A DNA stretch of 64,000 nt from Phaeobacter sp. 11ANDIMAR09 (GCF_001294455.1 NZ_LIKT01000014.1:49463-113462); one strand, 5' to 3'. Shown: positions 9,702-20,007, numbered from the stretch's first letter. Made by a program: numbers and translations. Notes: generated by a model not told the origin, from the letters alone.

Positions 9702-9716
9702 TTAACCATTCCTTAA
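9702..9716. promoter_or_regulatory. CtrA-type box TTAA-N7-TTAA
   Basis: TTAACCATTCCTTAA has the exact half-site spacing of the CtrA consensus. No gene start lies close downstream (nrdJ starts about 600 bases away), so its target is unclear and it may be fortuitous. Confidence 0.45.
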
Positions 9717-10075
9717 GGGGTTGACGCCGAGGCGCGGCAATAGGTTTCCAAAGCGTTAAATTTTAGCGGTTCAATTTTGTGCAGGTCGCCTCGGAACCCA
9801 TGCAAGGATGCCACAGCGATTGGTAGGGCGTCACGTCACCTTGCCAGGCTGTAGCGGCGCTCGATTATCGGGCGATCTCAATGTTCCGATCAGGGGGACT
9901 TTGAACTTCGAGAGGCAAGTCATTGCTGTTACCGGGATTTTCGTACTCGACAGTTCTGTCACTTATGGTGCGAGAAAAAGCGCAGTCCTGTGGGTGAATC
10001 ACTCAAGTCTGCAAACCCCGCGTTTTGGGGAAAAGGGTCAACAGCAAAGATGGTTCAAAAATGGTAAAATATCCG

Positions 10076-10138
10076 TTGACCCTCTTGGGCGATATACGTC
10101 AAATTGTGGGCACTCCTGATGGTGCTACTAGATCTAGT
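10076..10138 (+). promoter_or_regulatory. Candidate nrdJ promoter with NrdR-like palindrome
   Basis: TTGACC (10076-10081), a 17-base spacer and TCAAAT (10099-10104) form a plausible sigma-70 type promoter. Downstream lies the perfect palindrome ACTAGATCTAGT (10127-10138), whose core CTAGATCTAG fits the NrdR-box pattern CwAnATnTwG. NrdR represses ribonucleotide reductase genes in many bacteria. NrdR boxes usually occur in pairs, and I do not see a good second copy, so this is tentative. Confidence 0.4.
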
Positions 10139-10322
10139 TGGATTTTTGGCGACATGAGGAGGGGGAAACACAAGATAAATCCGAAAAAATGGCCGGCGAA
10201 GGCCTTGGAGAGCAGGCCCTTATACAGGCGTGCCGGTACTATTTTGCTTTCCTTCTGGAAGGGCCACAGCTGCTGTGGCGGCAACAAAGCAACGAGACAG
10301 TCAACATCTCAAGGGGCAGAGA

Positions 10323-13300
10323 ATGAAGATCGAGCGCAAGTTTACCAAGGCAGGGCAGGACGCCTATAGAAGTCTGGATTTCATTTCGGCCACCTCCGAA
10401 ATTCGCAACCCGGATGGCACAATTGTTTTCCGTCTGGAAAACATCGAAGTGCCCTCCAGCTGGAGCCAGGTGGCCAGCGATGTCATTGCGCAGAAGTATT
10501 TTCGAAAAGCTGGCGTTCCCGAGCGTTTGAAAAAGGTGAAGGAAGAGGGCGTTCCAGAATTCCTTTGGCGCTCGGTACCGGATGGTAAGGATGTCGCCAC
10601 CTCTGGCGAAACCTCCTCTAAGCAGGTGTTTGATCGTCTTGCCGGCGCCTGGACCTATTGGGGCTGGAAGGGCGGCTATTTCACATGCGAGGAAGATGCG
10701 CGCTCTTACTTTGACGAGATGCGCTATATGCTGGCCTCTCAGCGGGCAGCGCCCAACAGCCCGCAGTGGTTCAACACTGGCCTGCATTGGGCCTATGGCA
10801 TTGATGGTCCAGCCCAGGGGCATCACTATGTCGACTACAAGACCGGTAAACTGACAAAATCCACCAGCTCTTACGAGCACCCGCAGCCCCATGCCTGTTT
10901 CATTCAGTCCGTTGCGGATGATCTGGTGAATGAGGGCGGCATTATGGACCTATGGGTCCGTGAGGCGCGCTTGTTTAAATATGGGTCTGGAACGGGCACC
11001 AATTTCAGCCATCTGCGCGGTGAGGGCGAAGCCCTGTCCGGCGGCGGTAAATCCTCTGGTCTGATGGGTTTTCTCAAGATCGGTGACCGGGCGGCTGGCG
11101 CGATCAAATCCGGGGGCACCACCCGCCGCGCGGCCAAGATGGTCATTGTGGATGCGGATCACCCTGATATCGAAGACTTCATCCAATGGAAGGTCATCGA
11201 AGAGCAGAAAGTTGCCGCCATTGTTGCGGGCTCCAAGATGCACGAAAAGATGCTCAACAGCATCTTTGCCGCGATCCGCTCCTGGGATGGTGCCGCAGAG
11301 GACGCCTATGAGCCTGGTATCAACCCGGCGCTGAAAAAGGCGGTGCGCGAGGCCAAGAAGGTCGCGATCCCCGAAACCTATATCAAGCGGGTGCTGGACT
11401 ATGCCAAACAGGGCTATGACAGCATTGAGTTCCCGACCTATGACACGGATTGGGATTCCGAGGCCTATAGCTCTGTCTCGGGTCAGAACTCCAACAACTC
11501 GATCCGGGTCACCAATGCCTTCCTGCATGCGGTGAAAAAGGATGCCGACTGGCAGCTGATCAACCGCACCGATGGCAAGGTTGCCAAAACCGTCAAGGCG
11601 CGGGATCTGTGGGAAAAGGTCGGCCATGCTGCCTGGGCCTGTGCCGATCCCGGCATTCAGTTTCACGACACCGTGAATGAATGGCACACCTGCCCGAATG
11701 ATGGCGAGATCCGGGGCTCAAACCCCTGTTCTGAATACATGTTCCTGGATGACACCGCCTGTAACCTGGCCTCGCTGAATCTGCTGACCTTTTATAAGGA
11801 TGGCAAGTTCCAGGCTGAAGACTACATGCATGCCTGCCGTCTGTGGACTGTGACGCTCGAAATTTCGGTCACCATGGCGCAGTTCCCCTCGAAAGAGATT
11901 GCGCAGCGCTCTTATGACTTCCGCACCCTGGGCCTGGGCTATGCCAATATCGGCGGCCTGCTGATGAATATGGGTTATGGCTATGACAGCGACGAGGGAC
12001 GGGCGCTTTGTGGGTCGCTGACTGCGCTGATGACTGGCGTTGCCTATGCCACCTCGGCCGAGATGGCCTCGGAGCTGGGGGCTTTCGCCGGCTATGCGCG
12101 CAACTCTGATGCCATGCTCAAGGTCATTCGCAACCACCGCAATGCCGCCATGGGCAAGGCCACCGGATATGAGGGCCTGTCGGTTCCTCCGGTTCCTCTG
12201 GACATTTCCGGCTGCCCGGATGCGCGGCTGGCCGATCTGGCAATGGGCGCCTGGGACGAAGCACTGGAGTTGGGCGAAAAACACGGCTATCGCAACGCAC
12301 AAACCACGGTGATCGCGCCCACCGGCACCATTGGCCTGGTGATGGACTGCGATACCACCGGGATCGAGCCTGACTTTGCTCTGGTGAAGTTCAAGAAACT
12401 GGCCGGGGGTGGGTATTTCAAGATCATCAACCGTTCGGTGCCTTCCGCACTCGAAGGCTTGGGCTACAGCTCCTCGCAGATCGAAGAGATCGTCTCATAT
12501 GCGGTGGGTCATGCAAGCCTTGGCAATGCGCCCGGTATCAACCACACCTCGCTGACCGGTCATGGCTTTGGACCAAATGAGCTCTCCAAGATCGACAACG
12601 CTTTGGAATCAGCCTTTGATATTCGCTTTGTCTTCAACCAGTGGACCCTGGGTGAGGATTTCTGCACCGGCGTCCTGGGCATCCCGGCGAAAAAGCTGAA
12701 CGATCCCACCTTTGATCTGCTGCGCCACCTGGGCTTTGGCAAAGCGGATATCGATGCGGCCAATGACCACGTCTGCGGCACTATGACCCTGGAGGGTGCG
12801 CCGCATCTGAAGGAAGAGCACTATCAGATCTTTGACTGTGCCAACCCCTGCGGCAAGAAAGGCAAACGCTACCTTGGCGTCGAGAGCCATATCCGCATGA
12901 TGGCTGCCGCGCAGAGCTTTATCTCAGGCGCGATCTCCAAGACCATCAATATGCCCAATGATGCGGCCATTGAAGAGTGCCAAAAAGCCTATGAGCTCAG
13001 CTGGTCCTTGGGCGTCAAGGCCAACGCGCTCTACCGCGATGGCTCCAAGTTGAGCCAGCCTCTGGCCGCTGCATTGGTTGAGGATGACGACGAGGCGGCC
13101 GAAGTGCTGGAAACTGGCAACGTCCAGGAGAAAGCCGTTGTTCTCGCAGAGAAAATTGTTGAGAAGATCGTCGTTAAGGAAGTGGTGAAATCCCACCGCA
13201 CCAAGATGCCTCATCGCCGCAAAGGCTATACCCAGAAGGCGGTTGTGGGCGGTCACAAGGTCTATCTGCGTACTGGCGAATATGAGAGCGGCACCCTGGG

Positions 13301-13973
13301 TGAGATCTTCATCGACATGCACAAAGAGGGTGCGGGTTTCCGGGCGATGATGAACAACTTTGCCATCGCCGTGTCGGTTGGTCTGCAATATGGTGTGCCG
13401 CTGGAAGAGTTTGTTGATGCCTTCACCTTTACCAAGTTTGAGCCCGCCGGCATGGTACAAGGCAATGACTCGATCAAGAATGCCACTTCGGTGCTGGATT
13501 ATGTCTTCCGTGAGTTGGCGGTCAGCTATCTGGACCGCACCGACCTGGCCCATGTGAAGCCCGAAGGCCCGGCCTTTGACGATATCGGCCGCGGCGAGGA
13601 GGAGGGGGTCTCGAACCTCTCTGAGATCAGCGAAAGCGCGGCGACCCGCTCGCTCGAAGTGCTCAAGCAGATTTCCTCGACAGGCTATCTGCGCAAACGT
13701 CTGCCACAGGATCTGGTGGTGCTGCAGGGTGGGCAGACCGGTGAGACCGGACTGTTGGATAGTGGAGCACCCGTGGCTGACCCGGTTTCGGACCTGCAAT
13801 CCCTGGTACCAGAAACCTCTGTGGCCCCGGCCACCGGGATGGATGCCCGGACCAAGGCAAAGATGCAGGGCTATGAGGGGGAAGCCTGTGGGGAATGTGG
13901 GAACTACACCTTGGTGCGCAACGGCACCTGTATGAAGTGCAATACCTGCGGGGCCACCTCCGGCTGTTCCTGA
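10323..13973 (+). CDS. nrdJ: Adenosylcobalamin-dependent (class II) ribonucleoside-diphosphate reductase
   Basis: Reduces ribonucleotides to deoxyribonucleotides using a B12-derived radical, oxygen-independent. 1216 residues, the long form. The N-terminal half has [17 protein letters not shown] and the [14 protein letters not shown] loop. The central barrel includes [26 protein letters not shown] cysteine and active-site sequence and the finger-loop region. The C-terminal end is a zinc-ribbon-like [22 protein letters not shown] with the cysteines needed for re-reduction. The ATG at 10323 follows AGGGGCAGAGA. A longer open frame back to 10230 has no ribosome-binding site. It stands alone with its own terminator. 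Confidence 0.96.
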   Translation: MKIERKFTKAGQDAYRSLDFISATSEIRNPDGTIVFRLENIEVPSSWSQVASDVIAQKYFRKAGVPERLKKVKEEGVPEFLWRSVPDGKDVATSGETSSKQVFDRLAGAWTYWGWKGGYFTCEEDARSYFDEMRYMLASQRAAPNSPQWFNTGLHWAYGIDGPAQGHHYVDYKTGKLTKSTSSYEHPQPHACFIQSVADDLVNEGGIMDLWVREARLFKYGSGTGTNFSHLRGEGEALSGGGKSSGLMGFLKIGDRAAGAIKSGGTTRRAAKMVIVDADHPDIEDFIQWKVIEEQKVAAIVAGSKMHEKMLNSIFAAIRSWDGAAEDAYEPGINPALKKAVREAKKVAIPETYIKRVLDYAKQGYDSIEFPTYDTDWDSEAYSSVSGQNSNNSIRVTNAFLHAVKKDADWQLINRTDGKVAKTVKARDLWEKVGHAAWACADPGIQFHDTVNEWHTCPNDGEIRGSNPCSEYMFLDDTACNLASLNLLTFYKDGKFQAEDYMHACRLWTVTLEISVTMAQFPSKEIAQRSYDFRTLGLGYANIGGLLMNMGYGYDSDEGRALCGSLTALMTGVAYATSAEMASELGAFAGYARNSDAMLKVIRNHRNAAMGKATGYEGLSVPPVPLDISGCPDARLADLAMGAWDEALELGEKHGYRNAQTTVIAPTGTIGLVMDCDTTGIEPDFALVKFKKLAGGGYFKIINRSVPSALEGLGYSSSQIEEIVSYAVGHASLGNAPGINHTSLTGHGFGPNELSKIDNALESAFDIRFVFNQWTLGEDFCTGVLGIPAKKLNDPTFDLLRHLGFGKADIDAANDHVCGTMTLEGAPHLKEEHYQIFDCANPCGKKGKRYLGVESHIRMMAAAQSFISGAISKTINMPNDAAIEECQKAYELSWSLGVKANALYRDGSKLSQPLAAALVEDDDEAAEVLETGNVQEKAVVLAEKIVEKIVVKEVVKSHRTKMPHRRKGYTQKAVVGGHKVYLRTGEYESGTLGEIFIDMHKEGAGFRAMMNNFAIAVSVGLQYGVPLEEFVDAFTFTKFEPAGMVQGNDSIKNATSVLDYVFRELAVSYLDRTDLAHVKPEGPAFDDIGRGEEEGVSNLSEISESAATRSLEVLKQISSTGYLRKRLPQDLVVLQGGQTGETGLLDSGAPVADPVSDLQSLVPETSVAPATGMDARTKAKMQGYEGEACGECGNYTLVRNGTCMKCNTCGATSGCS

Positions 13974-13996
13974 TCCCTTTACCAATTTAGGTCTTG

Positions 13997-14028
13997 AGGC
14001 GCCAAATCCCATGGGTTTGGCGCCTTTT
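13997..14028 (+). terminator. Terminator after nrdJ
   Basis: AGGCGCCAAA (13997-14006) pairs perfectly with TTTGGCGCCT (14016-14025), followed by TTT. Confidence 0.85.
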
Positions 14029-14231
14029 CATGTCTCAAATTGGCGCCTTAATCCTTTGAAATAAACAGGAAAATCACCTCTGGGGCTCTCTCCTTTTTTT
14101 GAACTTTGGCTGCCCAAACCCAATTGAACTCCTCTCGATCTGCTTGAAGTCTAAGGTCAGTGACTTGGCGTCATGACCCTTGGTTAGGCGTTGCTTGCTG
14201 GAATTAGTCCATATACGAACCAATTAAACAC

Positions 14232-14732
14232 ATGTTTTGGAGTCACCTCTTGTCCGTCAGGCTGCGCGTTTTTCATCAATTGCAAGTTGCCCATAGTGCC
14301 CTGTTCCGCGCCGCTGACCGGCGCACTCGGCAGGCAGTGGGACTTACAACCAGCCAGTTTGCAGTGCTCTTTGTGTTGTCGCAATCCGATGGCCAGCCGA
14401 TTTCAGAAATCGCCAAGCGTCTGGCCATGGGGAAATCCAGCCTGACGGGATTGGTTGACCGTATGGTGGAGCGTGGGTTGGTTGCCCGAATTGCTTCGCC
14501 CCGCGATGGCCGGGTCACCAATATCCATCTCGAGGAAAGCGGCGCGCAGATTTTGGCTCGTGCCAAGCAGGAAACCAAGCATTTCAATGCGGCCTTATTG
14601 GCGCCGTTTAGTGATCAGGAACAATTGGTTATTCAACGTTTTTTGACCCATCTGGTCGATCACGCCGATGAGATCATCAATCCAAGCACAGCTGAAACCG
14701 GAGGGTACAATGAAACATCCGACACGGCGTGA
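14232..14732 (+). CDS. MarR family transcriptional regulator
   Basis: 166 residues with a winged-helix MarR fold. The recognition region is SQSDGQPISEIAKRLAMGKSS-LTGLVDRMVERGLV, followed by the wing IASPRDGRVTNIHLEESG, matching the family DxRxxxxxLT pattern closely. MarR proteins are dimeric repressors released by small aromatic or acyl ligands. The next gene (hydrolase) begins inside its 3' end, 23 bases before its stop, and a crotonase follows, so it probably controls this small catabolic operon and itself. The ligand is unknown. Confidence 0.9.
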   Translation: MFWSHLLSVRLRVFHQLQVAHSALFRAADRRTRQAVGLTTSQFAVLFVLSQSDGQPISEIAKRLAMGKSSLTGLVDRMVERGLVARIASPRDGRVTNIHLEESGAQILARAKQETKHFNAALLAPFSDQEQLVIQRFLTHLVDHADEIINPSTAETGGYNETSDTA

Positions 14733-15585
14733 GCCGCTGAGTTTTGTCACCAGTGATGGGGTTAGGCTACAGGGGGACCTGACCACTTGTGACGCACCTA
14801 AACTGGCAGTGCTGATCTCCTCGGGGACCGGGTTCCCCCGTCAGTTCTATCACGCTGTCGCCGACTTCCTGGCCGAGCGCGGGGCGATTGTGCTGACCTA
14901 TGACTATCGCGGTATTGCGGCGTCGCGTCAGGGGGATCTGGCAGGATCTGAAATCGAATATTCGGACTGGGGACGCTACGATATGGTTGCCGCGGTTGAA
15001 CGCCTGGCCGAAGCCGCACCGGGCCTGCCAGTGACCCATCTGGCCCATAGCGTTGGCGGCCATTTTCTCGGTGTGATGTCCAATCATCAAGCCATTGACC
15101 GTCATGCCTTTATCTCGGTTGGGACAGGCTATTTCGGCGGGCACCATCTGAAAAACTGGCCGCTGGAACTCTACTTTTGGTGGGGTCTTGGAACCTATTC
15201 CTTGCTACGCTGGGGCTATATCAAACCGGTCGGTGGCTGGCAGGGCGAGGCATTGCCTCCCCGAGTGTTCAAAACCTGGCGGAAGTGGAGCAAACGGCGC
15301 AGCTATTTTACTTCGGACTATGACGGGCTGTTGAAACCGCAGCACTACGGTGATGTCACCTCCCCGATCCGGTCCTGGGTTTTCAAGGATGACCCAATCG
15401 CCACGCATCGGGCGGCACAGGATCTGCTGGATTGCTATCCCAATGCCGAAACTTCGCTGCAGATCAGAAGCCCCGCCGATTTTGGAGTGGGTCGAATTGG
15501 GCACGAAGGCGCCTTCCGTCCTGGCCGCGAGGCGCTCTGGGCGGAGTGCTGGGACTGGCTTTCACAAGACCTGGTAACTGTTTAG
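14710..15585 (+). CDS. Alpha/beta hydrolase, serine aminopeptidase-like
   Basis: 291 residues with an alpha/beta hydrolase fold. Landmarks are the early VLISSGTGFPRQFYHAVADFLAERGAIVLTYDYRGIAAS segment (oxyanion region and strand 4) and a nucleophile-elbow-like HLAHSVGGHFLG with Ser in H-S-V-G-G; a late His is in GRIGHEGAFR. The expected substrate is an ester or thioester, not specified by sequence. The start at 14710 has GGAGGGTACA before it and overlaps the marR-type gene by 23 bases, implying coupled translation. Confidence 0.85.
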   Translation: MKHPTRREPLSFVTSDGVRLQGDLTTCDAPKLAVLISSGTGFPRQFYHAVADFLAERGAIVLTYDYRGIAASRQGDLAGSEIEYSDWGRYDMVAAVERLAEAAPGLPVTHLAHSVGGHFLGVMSNHQAIDRHAFISVGTGYFGGHHLKNWPLELYFWWGLGTYSLLRWGYIKPVGGWQGEALPPRVFKTWRKWSKRRSYFTSDYDGLLKPQHYGDVTSPIRSWVFKDDPIATHRAAQDLLDCYPNAETSLQIRSPADFGVGRIGHEGAFRPGREALWAECWDWLSQDLVTV

Positions 15586-15630
15586 ATTTGCTGAAAAGTT
15601 GCTGATAACTACAATATAAGGACTGCCACT

Positions 15631-16389
15631 ATGAGCGATTCAATCACGCTTCAAACCCAAGGCCAGGTGACCATCCTCACCATTGATCGCCCGAAGAAGC
15701 GCAATGCCATCACCCAGGAGATGTATGGCGCTATGGCGGATGCGCTCAAGGCCTATGAGGTTACGGATGAGCAGCGCGCCTTTGTTATCACCGGGGCCGA
15801 GGACTACTTTACCGCCGGCAATGATCTTCAGGATTTCTCCATGGCCGATCACAGGGCTGATCTGCCGCCGGTGGCGCGCTTCCTCGAGGCGATCTCAACC
15901 TGCACAAAACCGGTTATCGCGGCGGTGAACGGCCCGGCGATTGGCATTGGGCTGACCATGTTGTTGCATTGTGATCTGGTTTATGCGGCAGACAGCGCGA
16001 CCTTTACTGCTCCTTTTGTCAAACTTGCGCTGGTGCCAGAGGCGGCCTCGTCGATGTTGCTCTCGGCCTCAGTTGGCATGGCCGTGGCCAATGACATCTT
16101 GCTGGCAGGGCGTACCCTTACTGCGGGAGAGGCCCATGACTATGGATTGATCTCGCGGGTCTTTACCGATGCGGATCTGCAGGGCGGGGTGGCAGAAATC
16201 GCGGCCCATGTGGCGGCCTCTGCGCCCGAGGCCATCAAGTTCTCCAAATCGTTGATCCGCCATCAGCGTGATCAGGTTGCCGCGCAGATGCAGGCGGAGT
16301 CTGAATTGTTCATCGGGCAATTGAAGTCGCCGGAGTTTACTGAGGTCGTCTCAGCCATGATGCAAAAACGCACGCCTAAGTTCTCTTGA
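15631..16389 (+). CDS. Enoyl-CoA hydratase/isomerase (crotonase) family protein
   Basis: 252 residues, crotonase superfamily: KKRNAITQEMYGAMADAL at the N-terminus, the CoA-binding oxyanion segment TAGNDLQDF, and AAVNGPAIGIGLTMLLHCDLVYAAD. The glutamates used in canonical hydratases are not both obvious, and AxAxP-type replacements in the catalytic loop suggest an isomerase or other crotonase reaction. It lies 45 bases after the hydrolase with an AAGGA ribosome-binding site, in the MarR-controlled cluster, and probably acts on a CoA-bound fatty or aromatic acid. Confidence 0.88.
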   Translation: MSDSITLQTQGQVTILTIDRPKKRNAITQEMYGAMADALKAYEVTDEQRAFVITGAEDYFTAGNDLQDFSMADHRADLPPVARFLEAISTCTKPVIAAVNGPAIGIGLTMLLHCDLVYAADSATFTAPFVKLALVPEAASSMLLSASVGMAVANDILLAGRTLTAGEAHDYGLISRVFTDADLQGGVAEIAAHVAASAPEAIKFSKSLIRHQRDQVAAQMQAESELFIGQLKSPEFTEVVSAMMQKRTPKFS

Positions 16390-16548
16390 AGTAGAGGGTT
16401 GTTGCACTATTGCGGGGCAGAGGGGAGATGCCGCTCTGTCCTGCAGGTCAGCGGAACCAGAGGGACGCGGCGAATTCCCTCATATGCATGCATCAAAATA
16501 TGTGATTGAACTCGTGGAACAGAATTCAGGCATATTTTGGGAGGTACC

Positions 16549-17148
16549 ATGAAAACCCGCGCTTTGCTCGCATTGGCCCTTGTCGGTCTATTTTCGTCAC
16601 AAGCTCTGGCAGAGGAGCTGAAAGTCAGGATCAATGGGGAGATCGCAAGTGTCACCGTTGAAACCTATGATGGCCCGGTTGAAATCATGCGCAATCAGGA
16701 TACAGAGGCGACCATAGATCCGAGCTATGCCAGAACCTCGCGCAGCTGTCCGCCGTTTTGCGTCCAGCCCATGCAGGTCGCCCCGGGGGTGACCACTGTT
16801 GCTGAGCTCGAGCTGCTGAAGTTCATTGATCAGGGGGGCAAGCTTGTCGACAGCAGAACGGTCGAGTGGCATCTTAACGGCACCATCCCCAGCGCGATCA
16901 ATATGCCCTACACCCAGATGGCCAGCCGCCTGGATGAGCTGGGCTGCAGCAAGGGCGACGGCAACTGGGACTGCTCGGCCGCACAGGAGGTTCTCTTGTT
17001 CTGCAATGGCCCCTGGTGTGGTCAGTCGCCGATGGCCATCAAGGCGATGCTGCGCGAAGGCTATCCGGCCGAGAAGATCTATTACTACCGCGGGGGGATG
17101 CAGGCCTGGCATGGCCTTGGTCTCACCGTCATCGAAGGTGAGATGTAA
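16549..17148 (+). CDS. Exported rhodanese-like protein
   Basis: 199 residues. A signal peptide (about 1-21, ending SQALA) is followed by an N-terminal region with the pair SCPPFCVQ and a rhodanese domain (about 85-195). Its active-site loop is LFCNGPWCGQSPMAIKAM, with the catalytic Cys in CNGPWCGQS. Periplasmic location is inferred from the signal. Rhodaneses move sulfur or use the cysteine for redox reactions; the substrate is unknown. The ATG at 16549 has GGGAGGTACC directly before it and is preferred over an in-frame ATG-like start 12 bases upstream. Followed by a strong terminator. Confidence 0.88.
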   Translation: MKTRALLALALVGLFSSQALAEELKVRINGEIASVTVETYDGPVEIMRNQDTEATIDPSYARTSRSCPPFCVQPMQVAPGVTTVAELELLKFIDQGGKLVDSRTVEWHLNGTIPSAINMPYTQMASRLDELGCSKGDGNWDCSAAQEVLLFCNGPWCGQSPMAIKAMLREGYPAEKIYYYRGGMQAWHGLGLTVIEGEM

Positions 17149-17223
17149 ACAGGCTCAATTCTCGGCCTGTTGTAGAGGTCCGTTTCAGACAATTGACGGC
17201 GGGTCGGTTTTGGGAAAAAACGA

Positions 17224-17257
17224 ACAGTCAGGCCAAGGTGCGGCCTGGCTGTTTTTT
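17224..17257 (+). terminator. Terminator after the rhodanese gene
   Basis: An 11-pair stem ACAGTCAGGCC (17224-17234)/GGCCTGGCTGT (17242-17252) with one G-T pair, then TTTTT. Confidence 0.85.
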
Positions 17258-17274
17258 CTGGCGGTCAGGCGACC

Positions 17275-17652
17275 TCAGCCGCGCATTTTCCATTCCATCA
17301 GCGCGGAGGCAAGCGCTTTGCTGTTGGCGGTGTAGGCTGTGCCTTCCAACGCGGCCATGGCGATTGGGGTATTGCCTTTGGAAATATGCTCCGCGATTTT
17401 CCCCGCCTGTTTGTGGAAATCCGTATGAAGCGCCTTCACTTTGCTGAGGTGCTGGCGGTTTCGTTCATTTGGCTCAATCGTGTTCAGCCATTTACCAAAC
17501 CGACATTTGTCATCGCGGCAAATGTCATCGACAGGCAGATTTTTTTCATTGTTGGTAGCGGCAGACCGCAAGCGGTGTTTCCACGCTCCATGGGCCTTGA
17601 TGGCCTCGCTGATCTCATTGCGAAACGCGTCGTCGGACAAAATACACCTCAT
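17275..17652 (-). CDS. Stand-alone CZB (chemoreceptor zinc-binding) domain protein
   Basis: 125 residues. The whole protein matches the CZB pattern: H21 in HGAW, C50 in the CRFGKW motif, and H76 and H80 in HTDFH, with spacings that fit the family rule Hx(2)W...CxFGxW...HxxxH. CZB domains bind zinc through three His and one Cys. They are usually fused to chemoreceptors or diguanylate cyclases, where they sense zinc or hypochlorous acid. Here there is no partner domain, no membrane segment and no signalling gene adjacent. The ribosome-binding site before the ATG at 17652 is weak. Confidence 0.85.
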   Translation of the reverse strand: MRCILSDDAFRNEISEAIKAHGAWKHRLRSAATNNEKNLPVDDICRDDKCRFGKWLNTIEPNERNRQHLSKVKALHTDFHKQAGKIAEHISKGNTPIAMAALEGTAYTANSKALASALMEWKMRG

Positions 17653-17854
17653 ATGTGTTACTAGTGAAAGGTGGTTTTAGCTACCATGCGTTCGTTAAAC
17701 AGAGGTTGCCCGCCCCTCAGAAAAATCTAATGATTGCTTGGATTTCCGGGTTTTTCGATCAAAGGGAGGGGGCGGATCTCTCCCTGAAAAACATGAGGAT
17801 CAAAGAGATGTTTTGGAGCGGGCAATCCCGCCCCTTTGGAGGCCTTGTTTACGG

Positions 17855-19897
17855 TTAGCCCCGGCGGCGCCGACGGCGGCCGCCCGTCGCGGAATCTCCG
17901 CCACCTGTATTGAAATTCACCTCTGGCAGAGACAGGACAGAGGCCAGGATAGGGAAGGGCTCACTGGAATTGGGGATCGCAGAGGCATTGACAAAATGTT
18001 CCTGAAACCGGGGCTCCACGGCTGTTTCGATCTTCTCAATACGGCGCACGGTCTCCTCGATCTCATTCCGGGCCTCGGTGTTGAGCAGGGCGATGCGCGC
18101 CCCGGTGCCTGCGGCGTTGCCCGCGCTTGTCACCTTGTCGATGGGGCAATCGGGGATCATCCCCAGCACCATGGCGTGTTTGGCCGAGATATGCGCGCCA
18201 AAGGCCCCGGCAAGCACAACACGATCAACGGTGTCGACGCCGAACTTGTCCATCAGCAGTCGCGCGCCGGAGTACAGCGCCGCCTTGGCCATTTGGATGG
18301 CGCGAATATCAGGGTTGGTGATGGTGATCTTTGGGCCGCCCTCGGCAGAGCCATCCCAGACCAGATAGGCATTGGTGCGCCCGTCCTGAATACAGCGGGA
18401 GGTTCCGGTCTGTTCGGCAGAGCCAATCAGACCAGAGGCGTCCAAAACCCCGGCCATACGCATTTCGGCGATGGCTTCGATAATGCCCGATCCACAGATT
18501 CCGGTGATGCCGGTGGTGGCAATGGCTGTGTCAAAGCCCTCTTCATCAGACCAGATATCGGAACCGATGACTCGGAACCGGGGTTCCTTGGTCTCTGGGT
18601 TGATTTCCAGCCGCTCGATGGCGCCGGGGGCAGCCCGTTGGCCACTAGAGATCTGCGCGCCCTCAAAGGCGGGACCGGTGGGGGAGGAGCAGGCCAGTAC
18701 CTTGTTTTTGTCGCCCAACAGGATTTCGGCATTGGTGCCCACATCGACAACCAGGACCAGATCTTCGGATTTATCCGGGGCCTCGGACAGGGCAACGGCT
18801 GCGGCGTCAGCGCCGACATGGCCCGCGATACAGGGCAGCAGATAGACGCGGGCGGCCGGGTGGATATTGAGATCCAGTTCCGTTGCCCGCAAAGCCAGTG
18901 AATCCGAGGTGGCAAGCGCAAAGGGCGCCTGGCCCAGCTCAAAGGGGTCGATCCCGAGGAACAGGTGGTGCATCACCGGGTTGCAGACAAATACCGCGTC
19001 TACAATCAGGGCCTTGTCGATTTCGGCCTCAGCCGCGATCTGGGTGAATAGGGCATTCATCCCCTCACGCACCGCGCGGGTCATCTCCTGATCGCCGCCC
19101 TCATTCATCATCGAATATGAGACCCGGCTCATCAGATCTTCGCCAAAGCGGATCTGCGGGTTCATAATCCCAGAGGAGGCGATGACTTCGCCGCTTTGTA
19201 GATCACACAGATGCGCCGCGATGGTGGTCGAGCCCAGATCAACGGCCAGCCCGTAAACTGTACCCTCGTAGTAGCCGGGCCAGATATGCATGATCTTGGG
19301 CGGGTGGCTTTCATCGCCCAGATGCACCGCGACGGTAACTTTCCACTGGCCTTTGCGCAGGGCAGGCTGCAGGCATTGCAGAATGTGCAGATCGGTTTTG
19401 ACGTCCTTGAGCTGCCACTGGTCGTCCAGCGCCTCAATCAAGCGTTCCATATCGCCTGATGGTTTGTGCATGTCGGGTTCTTCCACCTCGACATAGAAGA
19501 GGCGGGTCGAAGGATTCATGGTGATGTCGCGGACTTCGGCGCGTTTGCGCACCACCTGGCGGTGCACCTGGCTTTCTGGCGGGACGTCAATCACCACATC
19601 CCCCTGGATCTGCGCCTGGCAGCCCAGGCGGCGGCCATCAATCAACCCGCGCTTGTCCTTGTAGCGCTGCTCAACCTTGTTCCATTCAGTGAGAGCATCG
19701 TCGGAGACATTCACCCCGTGTTTGGAAAACTCGCCATAAGAGGGGGTGATCTGGCATTTCGAACAAATGCCGCGACCGCCGCAGACTGAGTCCAGATCAA
19801 CGCCCAACTGGCGTGCGGCGGTCAGGACCGGGGTGCCGACTGGAAAATTCCCGCGCTTACCCGATGGCGTAAAGATGACGAGAGGATCGCTGCTCAT
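17855..19897 (-). CDS. Reductive activator of corrinoid proteins (ASKHA/DUF4445, RACE family)
   Basis: 680 residues. The N-terminal 2Fe-2S ferredoxin domain has CGGRGICSKCQ plus a later Cys (RLGCQAQ). The rest is an actin-like ATPase region: YGLAVDLGSTTIAAHL, VVDVGTNAEI, GICGSGIIEAIAEM, AGAFGAHIS. Such proteins use ATP to drive reduction of inactive Co(II) corrinoid in methyl-transfer proteins to Co(I). Start at 19897, with AAAGGG about 8 bases upstream; the open frame extends further but without support. It ends in a run of arginines. The corrinoid protein it would serve is not in this window; an MttB-family methyltransferase is 28 kb away. Confidence 0.88.
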   Translation of the reverse strand: MSSDPLVIFTPSGKRGNFPVGTPVLTAARQLGVDLDSVCGGRGICSKCQITPSYGEFSKHGVNVSDDALTEWNKVEQRYKDKRGLIDGRRLGCQAQIQGDVVIDVPPESQVHRQVVRKRAEVRDITMNPSTRLFYVEVEEPDMHKPSGDMERLIEALDDQWQLKDVKTDLHILQCLQPALRKGQWKVTVAVHLGDESHPPKIMHIWPGYYEGTVYGLAVDLGSTTIAAHLCDLQSGEVIASSGIMNPQIRFGEDLMSRVSYSMMNEGGDQEMTRAVREGMNALFTQIAAEAEIDKALIVDAVFVCNPVMHHLFLGIDPFELGQAPFALATSDSLALRATELDLNIHPAARVYLLPCIAGHVGADAAAVALSEAPDKSEDLVLVVDVGTNAEILLGDKNKVLACSSPTGPAFEGAQISSGQRAAPGAIERLEINPETKEPRFRVIGSDIWSDEEGFDTAIATTGITGICGSGIIEAIAEMRMAGVLDASGLIGSAEQTGTSRCIQDGRTNAYLVWDGSAEGGPKITITNPDIRAIQMAKAALYSGARLLMDKFGVDTVDRVVLAGAFGAHISAKHAMVLGMIPDCPIDKVTSAGNAAGTGARIALLNTEARNEIEETVRRIEKIETAVEPRFQEHFVNASAIPNSSEPFPILASVLSLPEVNFNTGGGDSATGGRRRRRRG

Positions 19898-20007
19898 TAA
19901 GGCACCCTTTGGATTCATATTTGGCTGCCCAGACCATAGGGCCTTGCCCGGCAAGACAAAAGTCAATGAGCGCCATTCTTTGTTCCACGGGCGTCATTTT
20001 CGCCCTA

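Larger units (their letters stand above)
9418..10322. other. 905-base region between tRNA-Pro and nrdJ without a convincing gene
   Basis: It holds the tRNA terminator, a CtrA-type box and a possible nrdJ promoter with an NrdR-like palindrome (listed separately). Short frames exist, for example 9808-10119 on the plus strand, but they have no recognisable motif or ribosome-binding site. There is no B12-riboswitch signature: I looked for the B12 box GCCACTG-type core and did not see it. An unannotated small RNA is possible but nothing in the sequence proves one. Confidence 0.6.

Noticed and set aside
9900..10322. B12 riboswitch before the B12-dependent nrdJ
   Set aside because: The conserved B12-box core and the other riboswitch blocks are not seen; an isolated GGGAAAC is not enough.
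9808..10369. Open frames upstream of nrdJ (9808-10119 and 10025-10369, plus strand)
   Set aside because: No motif, no ribosome-binding site, odd composition, and the second one overlaps the nrdJ start in another frame.
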